This document shows positions 51,879-61,026 of a DNA stretch of 64,000 nucleotides, in pieces. The translations under genes and the position numbers were made by a program. Source of the stretch: Candidatus Villigracilaceae bacterium. Its GTDB lineage: Bacteria; Chloroflexota; Anaerolineae; Anaerolineales; Villigracilaceae. The notes beneath the pieces were generated by a model, which saw nothing but the letters and a program-made list of their open reading frames with translations, made no database searches and was not told the DNA's origin. Position 1 is the first letter of the stretch. Every line of letters starts with the position of its first letter. The DNA lies in the NCBI GenBank assembly GCA_026645935.1, contig JAPKMP010000007.1:124001-188000 (forward strand). Reading direction: 5' to 3'.

Positions 51879-52022
51879 GAAATGACCATCCTCATCGCAA
51901 TGACAGACTTGACTCTATCACAATGGCAGGGTGTAAGTTCGTTAAAGCATCAGACAACCGGCAAGGTGGTTCTTGTCTGCTCAACATAAATATTCAAGAA
52001 AACATTATACACTTCCCCGATA

Positions 52023-52028
52023 TATAAT
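52023..52028 (+). promoter_or_regulatory. -10 box 7 nt before the MFS start
   Basis: A perfect TATAAT ends 7 nt before ATG 52036. No ribosome-binding site is present, so the message is probably leaderless. The -35 is poor. Confidence 0.5.
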
Positions 52029-52035
52029 TAAATGT

Positions 52036-53379
52036 ATGGCAGCCTCAACCAGACAACCCACCGGCATGACCGGCTTCACCATCGTATGGGCGGGACAGCT
52101 GGTCTCCGTCCTCGCTTCCAGCATGACCCAATTTGCGCTCACCATCTGGGCGTATCAGGAGACGGGCAGCGCCACGTCTTTGGGAATCATCAACACAGCA
52201 TTCATCGTGCCATTTCTCCTGCTCTCACCGATTGCAGGCGTGATGGTGGACCGGCATAACCGCAAACTCATGATGATGGTCAGCGACCTGACCGCTGTGC
52301 TTTCGACCGTTGCGATCCTCCTATTACACGCCTTGGGAAATCTTGAAATCTGGCATTTATTTGTCACTTCCGCCATAAACGGCCTGGGCAATACATTTCA
52401 ATGGCCCGCCTATTCCGCGGCGATCAGCACGATGGTGCCCAAGGAAAATTACAGCCGGGCGAATGGGATGATGTCGCTGGTGGAGTCGGGACCCGCCGTG
52501 CTCGCGCCAATCTTTGCGGGGCTGCTTCTGCCGATGATCACATTGACGGGAATTCTCGTGATCGATGTGGCTACGTTCTTCATTGCCATCGTCGCACTGA
52601 TCTTTGTCCATGTCCCGCAACCGGAAAAGACCGTCGAGGGTCAGGCTGGAAGCGGGGGGATGTTGAAAGAAGCGTTATACGGCTTCAAATACATCTTCGC
52701 GCGGCGCGGACTATTGGGTCTGCTGATCTTTTTTATCGTGCTAAATTTTATAATCGGTATCTCCATTTCATTGTTCTCACCGTTCATCCTGGAACGGACG
52801 GGTCGAAGCAGTGAAATCCTAGGCATCGTTACATCGGCTAACGCAGTTGGCGCAGTGATCGGCGGCCTGCTGATCAGTCTGTGGGGCGGTTTCAAGAAAC
52901 GCATGAACAGCATCTTCCTTGGCGAGGCATTGACCGGCTTGTTCCTTTTGGTTGTTTTTGGTTTGGGACGCAATCTACCGGTTTGGATCATCGGCGTGGT
53001 CATTGGCGGCATCTTCCCCATCTTCACGAATGGAGCCAGCCAGGCCATCTGGCAGGCAAAGGTCGCGCCGGATGTGCAGGGACGGGTCTTCTCCGCCCGG
53101 CGAATGATCGCCTGGTCGGTGGGACCGATCACCCCGATCATTGCGGGTCTGCTCGCGGACTATGTCACGGAGCCGATGATGACAGGCGACACATGGCTTG
53201 CGGACACTTTCGGCTGGATGGTGGGCACGACGCCCGGCTCCGGCATGGCATTGCAATTGGTCCTCACGGGAATCCTATACATCGCCGTGGCAGTGTTCGC
53301 TTATTTGTTCGTTCCCCACGTCCGCGATTTGGAGGATGAGTTACCGGATCACGACCAGATGCAAAAGGAAGAAAAATAA
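52036..53379 (+). CDS. MFS transporter
   Basis: A 447-residue 12-helix exporter-like protein. ATG 52036 is preferred as it lies just after a -10 box. GFTIVWAGQLVSVLASSMTQFALTIWAYQETGSATSLG begins helix 1; the MFS loop motif is GVMVDRHNRKLMM. The cargo is unknown; the family includes macrolide/bacteriocin exporters. Its stop shares bases with the GNAT start (TAATG). Confidence 0.93.
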   Translation: MAASTRQPTGMTGFTIVWAGQLVSVLASSMTQFALTIWAYQETGSATSLGIINTAFIVPFLLLSPIAGVMVDRHNRKLMMMVSDLTAVLSTVAILLLHALGNLEIWHLFVTSAINGLGNTFQWPAYSAAISTMVPKENYSRANGMMSLVESGPAVLAPIFAGLLLPMITLTGILVIDVATFFIAIVALIFVHVPQPEKTVEGQAGSGGMLKEALYGFKYIFARRGLLGLLIFFIVLNFIIGISISLFSPFILERTGRSSEILGIVTSANAVGAVIGGLLISLWGGFKKRMNSIFLGEALTGLFLLVVFGLGRNLPVWIIGVVIGGIFPIFTNGASQAIWQAKVAPDVQGRVFSARRMIAWSVGPITPIIAGLLADYVTEPMMTGDTWLADTFGWMVGTTPGSGMALQLVLTGILYIAVAVFAYLFVPHVRDLEDELPDHDQMQKEEK

Positions 53380-54326
53380 TGAAACTCTCCATGCGCCCTT
53401 ACCACGGCGAAGAGGATTACTGGCGGATGCGCCAGTTTCTGCGCGAGGTCATGTTGCTGAACAACCTTCATCAATATAGTTGGCACGTTGCCCGGCTCGA
53501 CTACTGGTGGTGGTTCGCCAACACTGACATTGAAAAATTCGACCTCACACAAGTGGTTTCTCTATGGGAAACCGAAACCGGGAAAATCGCCGCCGTGCTA
53601 AACCCTGAAGGCAGGGGGCAAGCCTATCTTCAAATCCACCCGAAATATCGCACGCCCGAACTCGAAGAAGAGATGGTCATCAAAGCAGAGGAGCATCTCA
53701 AACATCCAAACCTTGAAGGCAGAATGCGGGTTTTGGTCTTTTCCGATTCAAAAGACACCATGCGTCACAAAATTCTAAATCGACTCGGCTACCAAAAAGT
53801 GGATCGACCTGAGACGAACGAGATCGTCCATCTCTTTTCCCTTGAAAATGAAATACCATTTATAAGACCGCTTGAAGGCTATGCCATCCGCGCGCTTGGG
53901 CATGGATTGGAATTGCTCGAACGCTGCTACGCCTCGGGGCTTGGCTTCCACAACGACGACATCCACACCGCACGCGAGAACCGCGACGATCCGAGTTGGT
54001 ATCATCACATCCAATCCGCGCCGCTGTATCGCCGCGACCTCGATATCGTTGCCGTTGCGGATGACGGCTCGATTGCGGCGTTCTGCACCGTCTGGTTCGA
54101 CGACGTCACCCGCACCGCCTATTTCGAGCCGGTCGCCACTGTCCCGAAACATCAACGACACGGCCTTGGCAAAGCTGTCCTCACCGAGGGGCTAAGACGC
54201 CTCAAGATGATGGGCGCAAAGCTCGCCACCGTTGGCGGTTATTCGGATGCGGCGAATGGATTGTATTTCTCGGTTTTCGGCAAGGAGCATGATATCATCC
54301 AGCCGTGGGAAAAATTTTTTGACTAA
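53379..54326 (+). CDS. GNAT family acetyltransferase with two domains
   Basis: A 315-residue protein. The C-terminal half has the acetyl-CoA loop (FEPVATVPKHQRHGLGKAVLTEGLRRLK). The N-terminal half is a second, degenerate GNAT fold (YWRMRQFLREVMLLNNLHQYSWHVARLDYWWW). The start is tightly coupled to the MFS gene, so it may modify the exported compound; this is inference. Confidence 0.85.
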   Translation: MKLSMRPYHGEEDYWRMRQFLREVMLLNNLHQYSWHVARLDYWWWFANTDIEKFDLTQVVSLWETETGKIAAVLNPEGRGQAYLQIHPKYRTPELEEEMVIKAEEHLKHPNLEGRMRVLVFSDSKDTMRHKILNRLGYQKVDRPETNEIVHLFSLENEIPFIRPLEGYAIRALGHGLELLERCYASGLGFHNDDIHTARENRDDPSWYHHIQSAPLYRRDLDIVAVADDGSIAAFCTVWFDDVTRTAYFEPVATVPKHQRHGLGKAVLTEGLRRLKMMGAKLATVGGYSDAANGLYFSVFGKEHDIIQPWEKFFD

Positions 54327-54329
54327 AAT

Positions 54330-54360
54330 AGAGGCTGTCACAAAAAAAGTGACAGCCTCT
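54330..54360. terminator. Terminator after the GNAT gene
   Basis: A perfect 12-bp stem (AGAGGCTGTCAC / GTGACAGCCTCT) with a 7-A loop. It is symmetrical and lies between the convergent GNAT and cysteine hydrolase genes. Confidence 0.85.
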
Positions 54361-54392
54361 TCGCTTCTTTCTTAACCAATACCTGATTCTAC

Positions 54393-54962
54393 CTAACCGA
54401 CATTCGCCTTCTCTGCCGCTAATCTCGCGATCACTTCTTCCGACTTCATCACCTGACCATACGACTTCAACGCCGCCAAAAACGCTTTGTGGACATGATC
54501 CGCAGGGATGACCGTGCCGCCATATTTCAAATCTCGCGTGGCGCAGGCATCTTCCGCGATGATGACCTTGAAGCCGAAGTCCGCCGCGGCGCGGGCGGTG
54601 GCGTCCACGCACATATGGGTCATCATACCGGTGATGACCACGCGCTCGACATCCCACTCTTTCAGCATTTCCAATAGATTCGTCTCGCGGAATGAATTGG
54701 GATAGTGTTTGTACACGATCGGCTCTCCCTCGAAGTGCGCGACTGAATCGTGGATGTCCGAACCGCTGTCGCCTTTGACAAAGAACGCCGCATCCGTCTT
54801 GAGCGAGATATGCTGGATGTGAATGTGATACCCGCCATGCTCGCGAAAGCATTGCAAAATGGAATAGGCTTTCTTTGCCGCTTCGAGCGGGTTGACTAGT
54901 TCCATCTTCCCACCAGGAAAGTAGTCTTTTTGAATATCGATGATCAGCAGGGCTGTTTTCAT
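54393..54962 (-). CDS. Isochorismatase-family cysteine hydrolase
   Basis: A 189-residue hydrolase. LLIIDIQKDYFPGG (active-site Asp), the Lys region and VVITGMMTHMCVDATARAAADFG (nucleophile Cys) form the family triad. It is close to nicotinamidases and N-carbamoyl hydrolases; the substrate cannot be told. Its start overlaps the M50 stop by 4 bp. Confidence 0.88.
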   Translation of the reverse strand: MKTALLIIDIQKDYFPGGKMELVNPLEAAKKAYSILQCFREHGGYHIHIQHISLKTDAAFFVKGDSGSDIHDSVAHFEGEPIVYKHYPNSFRETNLLEMLKEWDVERVVITGMMTHMCVDATARAAADFGFKVIIAEDACATRDLKYGGTVIPADHVHKAFLAALKSYGQVMKSEEVIARLAAEKANVG

Positions 54963-56569
54963 AAAAGGTTCCTTTCATTTCTTGACATCGAAGGCGGCAT
55001 GCTTTTAAGGAAATCGTCTGCCTGTTGCTTCAAGTGGAGTTTTTCGGCTTTTGAAATCACCCACTCAAAATCTGACCTGGCTTCTACCATTTTTCCCGAC
55101 TCAACATACGCCTTCCCCCTGCCCAAATGGAGCCGCGCCTCCCGTGGATTGATTTCGATGGCGCGGGTGAACAATGTCACGGCGGAGTCGAATTCCCGGT
55201 TGACAAGGCAGGCTTCGGCGAGTCCTTGAAGCGCGAGAGCATTGCGGGGATTCTTGTCGAGGACGCGTCCGTAGTAATCCTTCGCCCAATCCAGATTATC
55301 CTGATACAAAACCAGGTTGACATCCACCATCGCAAGCGATTCCTCCGGCGATAAGCCCACCGCCAGGTCCTGATCGGCATGCGCGGAATCGAGATCGCCC
55401 AGTCGAAAATGCGCAAGCGAGCGGATGACGTAAAAAAGCGGCATGCGTGAATGCAGCGAAACGGCTTTGTTGAAATTTTCGAGCGCAAGGTTGTATTCAC
55501 CGCGTTCCAACAACAGCGAGCCGCGGTCGAAATACGGCACAGCCCAATCCGGGTTGAGCGCCTGCGCCTGCACGAACCGCTCGAGAGCGGCGTCGTATTC
55601 CTTGTTGAGCAGGTGAATCTCCCCGCGAAGTTCGAGCGCAAGCAGGTGACTCTGGTTTAGTTTCAAGGCGCGTTCCACATCGGCGACCGCCCGTTCCCCG
55701 TGGCCGATGGCTAAAAAACAACCAGCGCGCGTGATGTAATTGTTGATATTCCCCGGCTGGCGTTCGATCTCGGTTGTGTAAAGCTGGGCTGCGCGCTCGT
55801 AATCGCCCTGCAAATAATAATACGCGGCGCGTTTGAAAAACCAGGCAAGACCGAGGTTGACATTCTTGAGAGCGGTTCGGTTCAATGTGCTGATGGAGAA
55901 CGCAATCAGAATGCAGAAGAGCAAAAGGACATAATCGAGGGTAAGGATCCCGAAAACGATCAACAGAATCAGAATTGGGATCCCGACGATGAGCGCGATC
56001 TGATCCGCCCGTGTCTTGCCGAACAGCCATTCCATGGCGGCGTGCAGGATGTTCCCGCCGTCCAGCGGATAGACAGGCAAAAGATTGAAGATGACCAGAA
56101 TAATATTAACGATCGCGAGGGAGAAGAACAGGTTTTGAAAAGTTTGAAACCAGACATAGGTTTCGGGGGATGTCGAGTAGGGAAGGAAGAACAGGGCGGA
56201 AAGGATGAAAACCGCAACGCACAGGAATGCGAGCAGCATGTTCACCAACGGACCCGCCGCAAAGATGAACAGATTATGCAGGGGCTTTTCAGGCTTATAG
56301 GAAAGGTTGGTCAAACCGCCCAACAACCAGACCACCACGCTTTTGACAGGCACGCCCACCAACTGCGCCGCGAAGGCGTGACCGATCTCGTGCAAGAAGA
56401 TGAAGATGGACAGCCCGCCCACCCACAGCGATGCTTCGACCACGCCGCGCAGGTCCACAGGCTTGAATAAAAGGTAGGCGATCGGAATGCTGAAGATGGT
56501 GGAAAAATGGAAACGTACATCCACGCCGCGCCAGCGGCCGAAGGACCACGACCAGCCGAGTGTTCTCAT
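54959..56569 (-). CDS. Site-2 protease (M50) fused to TPR repeats
   Basis: A 536-residue protein. ATG 56569 is chosen: it overlaps the RNase H stop (ATGA) and fits the family start (MRTLGWSWSFGRWRGVDVRFHFS). The zinc site is HEIGH (60-64) in FIFLHEIGHAFAAQLVG; the second motif is NLLPVYPLDGGNILHA. After the membrane part come about seven TPR units (YYLQGDYERAAQLYTTEIERQPGN ... FDSAVTLFTRAIEINPREARLHLGRGKAYVESG). M50 enzymes cut membrane-bound substrates; the TPR part likely docks a partner. Confidence 0.9.
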   Translation of the reverse strand: MRTLGWSWSFGRWRGVDVRFHFSTIFSIPIAYLLFKPVDLRGVVEASLWVGGLSIFIFLHEIGHAFAAQLVGVPVKSVVVWLLGGLTNLSYKPEKPLHNLFIFAAGPLVNMLLAFLCVAVFILSALFFLPYSTSPETYVWFQTFQNLFFSLAIVNIILVIFNLLPVYPLDGGNILHAAMEWLFGKTRADQIALIVGIPILILLIVFGILTLDYVLLLFCILIAFSISTLNRTALKNVNLGLAWFFKRAAYYYLQGDYERAAQLYTTEIERQPGNINNYITRAGCFLAIGHGERAVADVERALKLNQSHLLALELRGEIHLLNKEYDAALERFVQAQALNPDWAVPYFDRGSLLLERGEYNLALENFNKAVSLHSRMPLFYVIRSLAHFRLGDLDSAHADQDLAVGLSPEESLAMVDVNLVLYQDNLDWAKDYYGRVLDKNPRNALALQGLAEACLVNREFDSAVTLFTRAIEINPREARLHLGRGKAYVESGKMVEARSDFEWVISKAEKLHLKQQADDFLKSMPPSMSRNERNLL

Positions 56570-57189
56570 TTTCTGCCGAAGTCCGCCGGGTTCTCGCCCC
56601 ACATGTTCGTATTCCATTTCAAGACCCTGCCATCGGGCAGTTCGTTTTCCGCCAGCCAGTTCTCCGCGCTGCGGATGAGGGCAAAGAGGATGGAGTTCTT
56701 CGGTGTTCGCCTAAGTCTCGTCCGGCATTCGCCGGTATTGACCCAGGAGATCGCGTTTTCTGAATCGGAATAAATCGGAAGACGCAGGTTGTGCTTCTCC
56801 TGCCAGGTCAAGGCATGGACAAGGGCAAGGAATTCCCCAACATTGTTCGTCCCATCGGCGTACGGACCCGCATGAAAGATCTCCTTGCCTGTCTCAGTAT
56901 TGACTCCGCGATATTCGAGTTTTCCGGGCGATCCCTTGCAAGCCGCATCGACGCAGACGGAAGGCAGGCGGGGTTTGATGCTGGCAAGTTTCCATTTCCC
57001 GCTCGAGGATGCCTTGCCGGAATAATCCTCGTAGTTGGCAAGATAGGCGGCATCCGCCTCGGATTCACTCTCGAAGGCTTTATATTGCGCGCCGACAAAG
57101 CCCTTCACCTGTTTTTCGCAATCCGCCCATGATGTGAAAATGCCCGTCTTGCGCCCCTTCCAAACGACGTAATACTTCTGCCTCGTCAT
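56566..57189 (-). CDS. Ribonuclease H with an N-terminal viroplasmin-like domain
   Basis: A 207-residue protein. Residues 1-45 (QKYYVVWKGRKTGIFTSWADCEKQVKGFVGAQYKAFES) are the small domain found in many RNase HI proteins that binds RNA-DNA hybrids. The catalytic domain has D in CVDAACKG, E in NNVGEFLALVHAL, D in IYSDSENAISWV and the last Asp in NPADFGRK. It removes RNA from hybrids. It overlaps the M50 gene by 4 bp. Confidence 0.9.
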   Translation of the reverse strand: MTRQKYYVVWKGRKTGIFTSWADCEKQVKGFVGAQYKAFESESEADAAYLANYEDYSGKASSSGKWKLASIKPRLPSVCVDAACKGSPGKLEYRGVNTETGKEIFHAGPYADGTNNVGEFLALVHALTWQEKHNLRLPIYSDSENAISWVNTGECRTRLRRTPKNSILFALIRSAENWLAENELPDGRVLKWNTNMWGENPADFGRK

Positions 57190-57219
57190 GGAATAATTTT
57201 ACATCAAAGCCTGAAGCGT

Positions 57220-57630
57220 TTATTCCTCTTCGATCCAGCCTTGTTCCTCCACCGCCATGAAGATATCGGTCGCGGAGATGATCCCGATCAATGTGCCGGC
57301 ATCGTCAGCGATCGGCAGGTGATGAAATTTATGCTTCTGCATGATCCGGGAACACTCGGCAAGAGTCCAATCGGCGCGCCCCGTGATGATGGGACCGGAC
57401 ATGATCTCGCGCACGGTCGTTTCGGCCGGATTGCGCCCCACAGCCGCGATCTTATCGCGAATGTCGGTCGTGGTAACAATGCCATAGGCTGAATTCTTTT
57501 CGCTGGTATCCACGACAACGCTATGGATTTTGCGGCGGCGCATCAGGGTCATTGCGTACGAGACGCTTGAATCCGGGTCGACCACGACCACGGGGCTGGA
57601 CATCCAATCACGGACATGGTTCATGCTCAC
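57220..57630 (-). CDS. Tandem CBS domain protein
   Basis: A 136-residue protein made of two CBS motifs (about 8-65 and 72-130). HVRDWMSSPVVVVDPDSSVSYAMTLMRRRKIHSVVV and VREIMSGPIITGRADWTLAECSRIMQKHKFHHLPIADDAGTLIGIISATDIF are clear. CBS pairs bind adenine nucleotides. It is just upstream of the RNase H-M50 operon (30 nt) and may belong to it. Confidence 0.92.
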   Translation of the reverse strand: MSMNHVRDWMSSPVVVVDPDSSVSYAMTLMRRRKIHSVVVDTSEKNSAYGIVTTTDIRDKIAAVGRNPAETTVREIMSGPIITGRADWTLAECSRIMQKHKFHHLPIADDAGTLIGIISATDIFMAVEEQGWIEEE

Positions 57631-57657
57631 TCTCCTCGGCGAAATGTATCGATAAGT

Positions 57658-58866
57658 TTATGGCGCCTGCTGGATCCAGGTCGCGCCGCTGTCTGTCGTC
57701 TTGTAAAGGATCCGCATGCCGTTCGCATCGGCAAACACAACCCATCCTGTCTGCGAGTTGACAAAGCTCATATCCACGATGGAAGTGCCAAAGGGAATAT
57801 CCGGGGTAACTTGTCGGATGGTAGCCCCCGCATCGTTCGTGACGTAGAACTGGTCAGCCGCATAAAAGATTAATTCAGCCGGTGACGGGGTTTCCAAAAT
57901 CCCGTACCCGGTGAAGTCGACATCCAGTCGATCCCAGGTGTTCCCGCCGTCGGTGGTTCGGTAAACAAGGATTTCCGGCGTTTCAGCCGATTTGCGTACG
58001 GCGAGCAAGCCATCCGTCGGTGAGATAAATTCGATATCGACGACATTCAACTCGCTTTCAGCGGACCCTTCAGGCAATACAAGTTCGATGTTCGACCAGG
58101 TATTCCCTCCGTCTCCGCTCCGATATAGGTAGACCGCTCCGGGCGCGTAGATCACTCCGCCCACCCAGGCTGTGGTCCCATCGAGCGGCAGGATGAAATT
58201 CTTGATGCCGCCAAGCGGAAGAGACTCTCCCGCACCCTCAAGATTGGGATCGTTGGTGTAGACCCGGTCCCAAGTCGCGCCGCCATCCGCTGACTTGAAG
58301 ATCGAAACCGCCATCGAACCCGCGCCCACGCCGAGATCCGCCATCACCCAGCCATTATTTTCATCGAGGAAATGGATGGAGCCGCCGCTGAAAGGTGTAT
58401 CGAAGGTTTCCCAGTTGAGCCCCCCGTCGCGTGTTCGATAAAGCATGCCGCCGTTGGGATATCGATTCATATCGGGAGATTGCACCCAAGCGCGCTCAGC
58501 ATCGAGGATATCGATGAAGACGAGATAGCCTGCATCAATCAAGTCCGGAGGAGTGACATCGTACCAGGTCGCGCCGCCATCGTTCGTGCGGATGATGTCT
58601 TCTTCTGTAACCGCCCAGCCAAATACTTCATCCAACATTTCGATGTTCAAAATGGATGGGGATTCGATCAACGGCGCGTCGATCGCCGGAGGCAGTGGTG
58701 TCCCTTGCGGCGTTTCAAGAGCGAATGGCTGAACCTGTGGTTCTTCCGTCTCCGTCGGTGTTGCGGTCGGCTGGATCAACTCCGGCACTTGCGTGGCCTG
58801 AGCCTCCGGCGCGCACGCGTTAATCAGCACGGAAAGAAGTAAGGCTAAGGTGATAAAACGTTTCAT
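57658..58866 (-). CDS. Ycf48/BNR-repeat lipoprotein
   Basis: A 402-residue protein. The signal peptide ends in LINAC (C18), then a Thr/Pro linker (ATPTETEEPQVQ). The rest is a beta-propeller with repeated blocks of TNDGGATWYDVTPP, TRDGGLNWETFDTP, SADGGATWDRVY, SGDGGNTWSNIE, TTDGGNTWDRLD, TTDSGATWIQQ, characteristic of BNR/Ycf48 proteins. In cyanobacteria Ycf48 helps assemble photosystem II; here it is a surface lipoprotein of unknown role. Confidence 0.9.
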   Translation of the reverse strand: MKRFITLALLLSVLINACAPEAQATQVPELIQPTATPTETEEPQVQPFALETPQGTPLPPAIDAPLIESPSILNIEMLDEVFGWAVTEEDIIRTNDGGATWYDVTPPDLIDAGYLVFIDILDAERAWVQSPDMNRYPNGGMLYRTRDGGLNWETFDTPFSGGSIHFLDENNGWVMADLGVGAGSMAVSIFKSADGGATWDRVYTNDPNLEGAGESLPLGGIKNFILPLDGTTAWVGGVIYAPGAVYLYRSGDGGNTWSNIELVLPEGSAESELNVVDIEFISPTDGLLAVRKSAETPEILVYRTTDGGNTWDRLDVDFTGYGILETPSPAELIFYAADQFYVTNDAGATIRQVTPDIPFGTSIVDMSFVNSQTGWVVFADANGMRILYKTTDSGATWIQQAP

Positions 58867-58917
58867 GATACTCCTTTGGCAATCTGTAACGAAGGGATTA
58901 CCAAACTGCCCGGTAAT

Positions 58918-60126
58918 TCAACCAATGTATTCCATTATTGTCGCCTCGCCCTGACCGACTCCCACGCAAAGGGTCGCCAAACCATATCTAGCATTTCCGC
59001 GTATCTTCATTTCATGCACAAGAGTGGCCGCAAGGCGCGCACCCGAACAGCCAAGCGGATGCCCGATGGCGATGGCGCCGCCGTTGACATTGACGATCTC
59101 CGGGTCGAGTTCGAGGTCTTCCATCACAGCAAGGGATTGAACGGCAAAGGCCTCGTTGAGTTCGATCAAACCAATATCTTTCATTTTCAATCCCGCCCGA
59201 TCGAGCGCTTTTCGCGAGGCAGGGATCGGGCCATACCCCATGACACGGGGCGGCACACCGGCCGCGGCGGAAGTCACGATGCGGGCAAGCGGTTTGAGAT
59301 CCAATGATGCGGCTTTCTCAGCGCTCATCAACAACAACGCGGCAGCTCCGTCGTTCAATCCAGATGAATTCCCCGCTGTCACCGACCCCCCATCACGGAA
59401 GGAGGCTTTGAGTTTGCCGAGGCTTTCCATTGAAGTATCGCGGCGCGGACGTTCATCCGTGTCGATTATTTTCGGGTCACCCTTTTTCTGCGGAATGACG
59501 ACGGGCACGATCTCCTGTTTGAAGCGTCCCGAGTCGATGGCGGCAACTGCGCGTTGATGACTGCGCAACGAGAAGGCATCCTGTTTTTCACGGGTGATGT
59601 GCGGACGTTCCAAGGCGATGTTCTCCGCCGTCTCGCCCATTGATTCAGTCCCGTGCATGGTTTTCATTTTGGGATTCGGATAGCGCCACCCCAATGCCGT
59701 ATCGTATGCGGTAAGGTTTCCAAATGAAAATCCCGCCTCAGCTTTGGGAAGCGAATAAGGAGCGCGGCTCATGGACTCGACCCCGCCCGCGATATACATC
59801 TCCCCCTCCCCGGCTTTGATGGCACGCGCCGCCATGTTGATGGCATTCAAACCCGATGCGCATAAACGGTTGACGGTCACGCCGCCCACATCCACGGACA
59901 GACCTGCAAGCAAGGAAGCCATGCGGGCCACATTGCGATTGTCCTCGCCCGCCTGGTTGGCGCAGCCCAGGAACACTTCCTCGATCCATACCGGGTCGAG
60001 TTTATTTCGATCAAGGATGGCTTTAATCACGTGCGCAGCCATGTCATCGGGGCGCACGGATGAGAGGACGCCGCCCAACGCTCCGACAGGCGTGCGAACA
60101 GCATCGATGATGACCACTTCAGTCAT
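58918..60126 (-). CDS. Thiolase (acetyl-CoA acetyltransferase)
   Basis: A 402-residue thiolase. The acyl-accepting Cys is in [18 protein letters not shown] (about C88), and the C-terminal motifs are [16 protein letters not shown] and [18 protein letters not shown] precedes ATG. It condenses or cleaves acetyl-CoA/3-ketoacyl-CoA. It lies near the kor genes but on the opposite strand. A biosynthetic versus degradative role cannot be told from sequence alone. Confidence 0.95.
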   Translation of the reverse strand: MTEVVIIDAVRTPVGALGGVLSSVRPDDMAAHVIKAILDRNKLDPVWIEEVFLGCANQAGEDNRNVARMASLLAGLSVDVGGVTVNRLCASGLNAINMAARAIKAGEGEMYIAGGVESMSRAPYSLPKAEAGFSFGNLTAYDTALGWRYPNPKMKTMHGTESMGETAENIALERPHITREKQDAFSLRSHQRAVAAIDSGRFKQEIVPVVIPQKKGDPKIIDTDERPRRDTSMESLGKLKASFRDGGSVTAGNSSGLNDGAAALLLMSAEKAASLDLKPLARIVTSAAAGVPPRVMGYGPIPASRKALDRAGLKMKDIGLIELNEAFAVQSLAVMEDLELDPEIVNVNGGAIAIGHPLGCSGARLAATLVHEMKIRGNARYGLATLCVGVGQGEATIMEYIG

Positions 60127-60163
60127 TGAACCTCCGGGTTTTCATACCTTGATTCTACCACCC

Positions 60164-60199
60164 ATAAAACAACCAGCGACGGAGTTCGATCCATCGCTG
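60164..60199 (-). terminator. Terminator of the 82-residue protein gene
   Basis: On the minus strand CAGCGATGGA pairs with TCCGTCGCTG (one U-G pair), followed by GTTGTTTTATG. It lies between the 60220 gene stop and the thiolase start. Confidence 0.7.
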
Positions 60200-60219
60200 T
60201 GATCATTCCGGCGTTCGGG

Positions 60220-60468
60220 TCAGTCGAACAATTCAGCCACCGGGATTCTCACTCCATTCATCCACGCGTAGACAATGAGCGCAAGGATCGCCAGATGGAA
60301 CAATATCGAGAGCCAGTAAAACAAGGGATTGCCATCGCGTCGTATCGCGCCAAACCACCTCAGTGGAACTTCGCCAGAATACACTTCATACGCTATAAAA
60401 GCTCCGAAGACCAGCGCGACAAGGATCATGGTATCCAGGGTGAGAAACATTTCCTTCAACGTATCCAT
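60220..60468 (-). CDS. Small membrane protein of unknown function
   Basis: An 82-residue protein with two predicted membrane helices (about 14-30, ILVALVFGAFIAYEVYS; about 50-70, FYWLSILFHLAILALIVYAW). A GGAGG site and a TATAAT box (60495-60490) precede it. I see no conserved motif; it is not a known toxin or transporter. Confidence 0.6.
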   Translation of the reverse strand: MDTLKEMFLTLDTMILVALVFGAFIAYEVYSGEVPLRWFGAIRRDGNPLFYWLSILFHLAILALIVYAWMNGVRIPVAELFD

Positions 60469-60634
60469 TAAGCCTCCGAAATTCGAAAAATTATACCCGC
60501 GGCGAACCGATAAGAGGTAAAGACCGCGCGCAAAACGGTGAAAAAACGCGGCGCCAAAAGCTAATGACCTTTGTACGCCTTGCGGGTGACGCTTGGCACT
60601 ACTCTCCCTCTTCTGATAACATCATAATAGGAAT

Positions 60635-60650
60635 GGCGGAGAAATCCGCC
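60635..60650 (+). other. Short hairpin upstream of korD
   Basis: GGCGGA and TCCGCC close a GAAA tetraloop, about 80 nt before ATG 60733. It may be part of the kor 5' leader. No T-run follows. The rest of the 264-nt gap shows no gene. Confidence 0.4.
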
Positions 60651-60732
60651 CAAGTTTGTCATACTTCCCAATCTTATAAGAGACCCTGATCGGCCGCAAA
60701 ACACCCCGGGTCTCCAAGCCAAAGGAGAATCA

Positions 60733-60975
60733 ATGGCTGTCAAAGGCTGGATCGAAGTCAGCGATACATACTGCAAAGGATGCGAACTTTGCATCAGCGC
60801 ATGTCCGCAAGGGGTCATGGAACTGGACATGGCGCGGCTCACCCCCAAGGGATATCACCCTGCTCATACTTTCAAAGAAGGCTGCACGGGCTGCGCGATC
60901 TGCGCCATCGTTTGCCCGGATGCGGCGATCACGGTATTCCGTGAAACGACCAAAGCCGTCCCTGTCCCTGCGTGA
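60733..60975 (+). CDS. korD: Ferredoxin-like delta subunit of 2-oxoacid:ferredoxin oxidoreductase
   Basis: An 80-residue protein with two [4Fe-4S] motifs: CKGCELCISACP (15-26) and CTGCAICAIVCP (55-66). AAAGGAG precedes ATG. It is the first of four kor genes and probably carries electrons from KorAB to free ferredoxin. Confidence 0.93.
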   Translation: MAVKGWIEVSDTYCKGCELCISACPQGVMELDMARLTPKGYHPAHTFKEGCTGCAICAIVCPDAAITVFRETTKAVPVPA

Positions 60976-60983
60976 TGATATCT

Positions 60984-61010
60984 GTAGAGGCAAGATATTC
61001 GTGCCCCTAC
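60984..61010 (+). repeat. 27-bp palindromic element between korD and korA, terminator-like
   Basis: The same kind of 27-bp palindrome as at 3885-3911 (ends GTAGAGGCA and TGCCCCTAC). Here it is followed by T6, so on the plus strand it has the form of an intrinsic terminator inside the operon. It may lower korABC expression relative to korD. Confidence 0.7.
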
Positions 61011-61026
61011 TTTTTTGGAGAAACGA

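Noticed and set aside
60593-60620. Possible kor promoter TTGGCA-N16-GATAAC
   Set aside because: The -10 is poor and other nearby pairs (TTGTCA with TATAAG at 60656-60680) have a 13-nt spacer, which is too short. No confident promoter was called.
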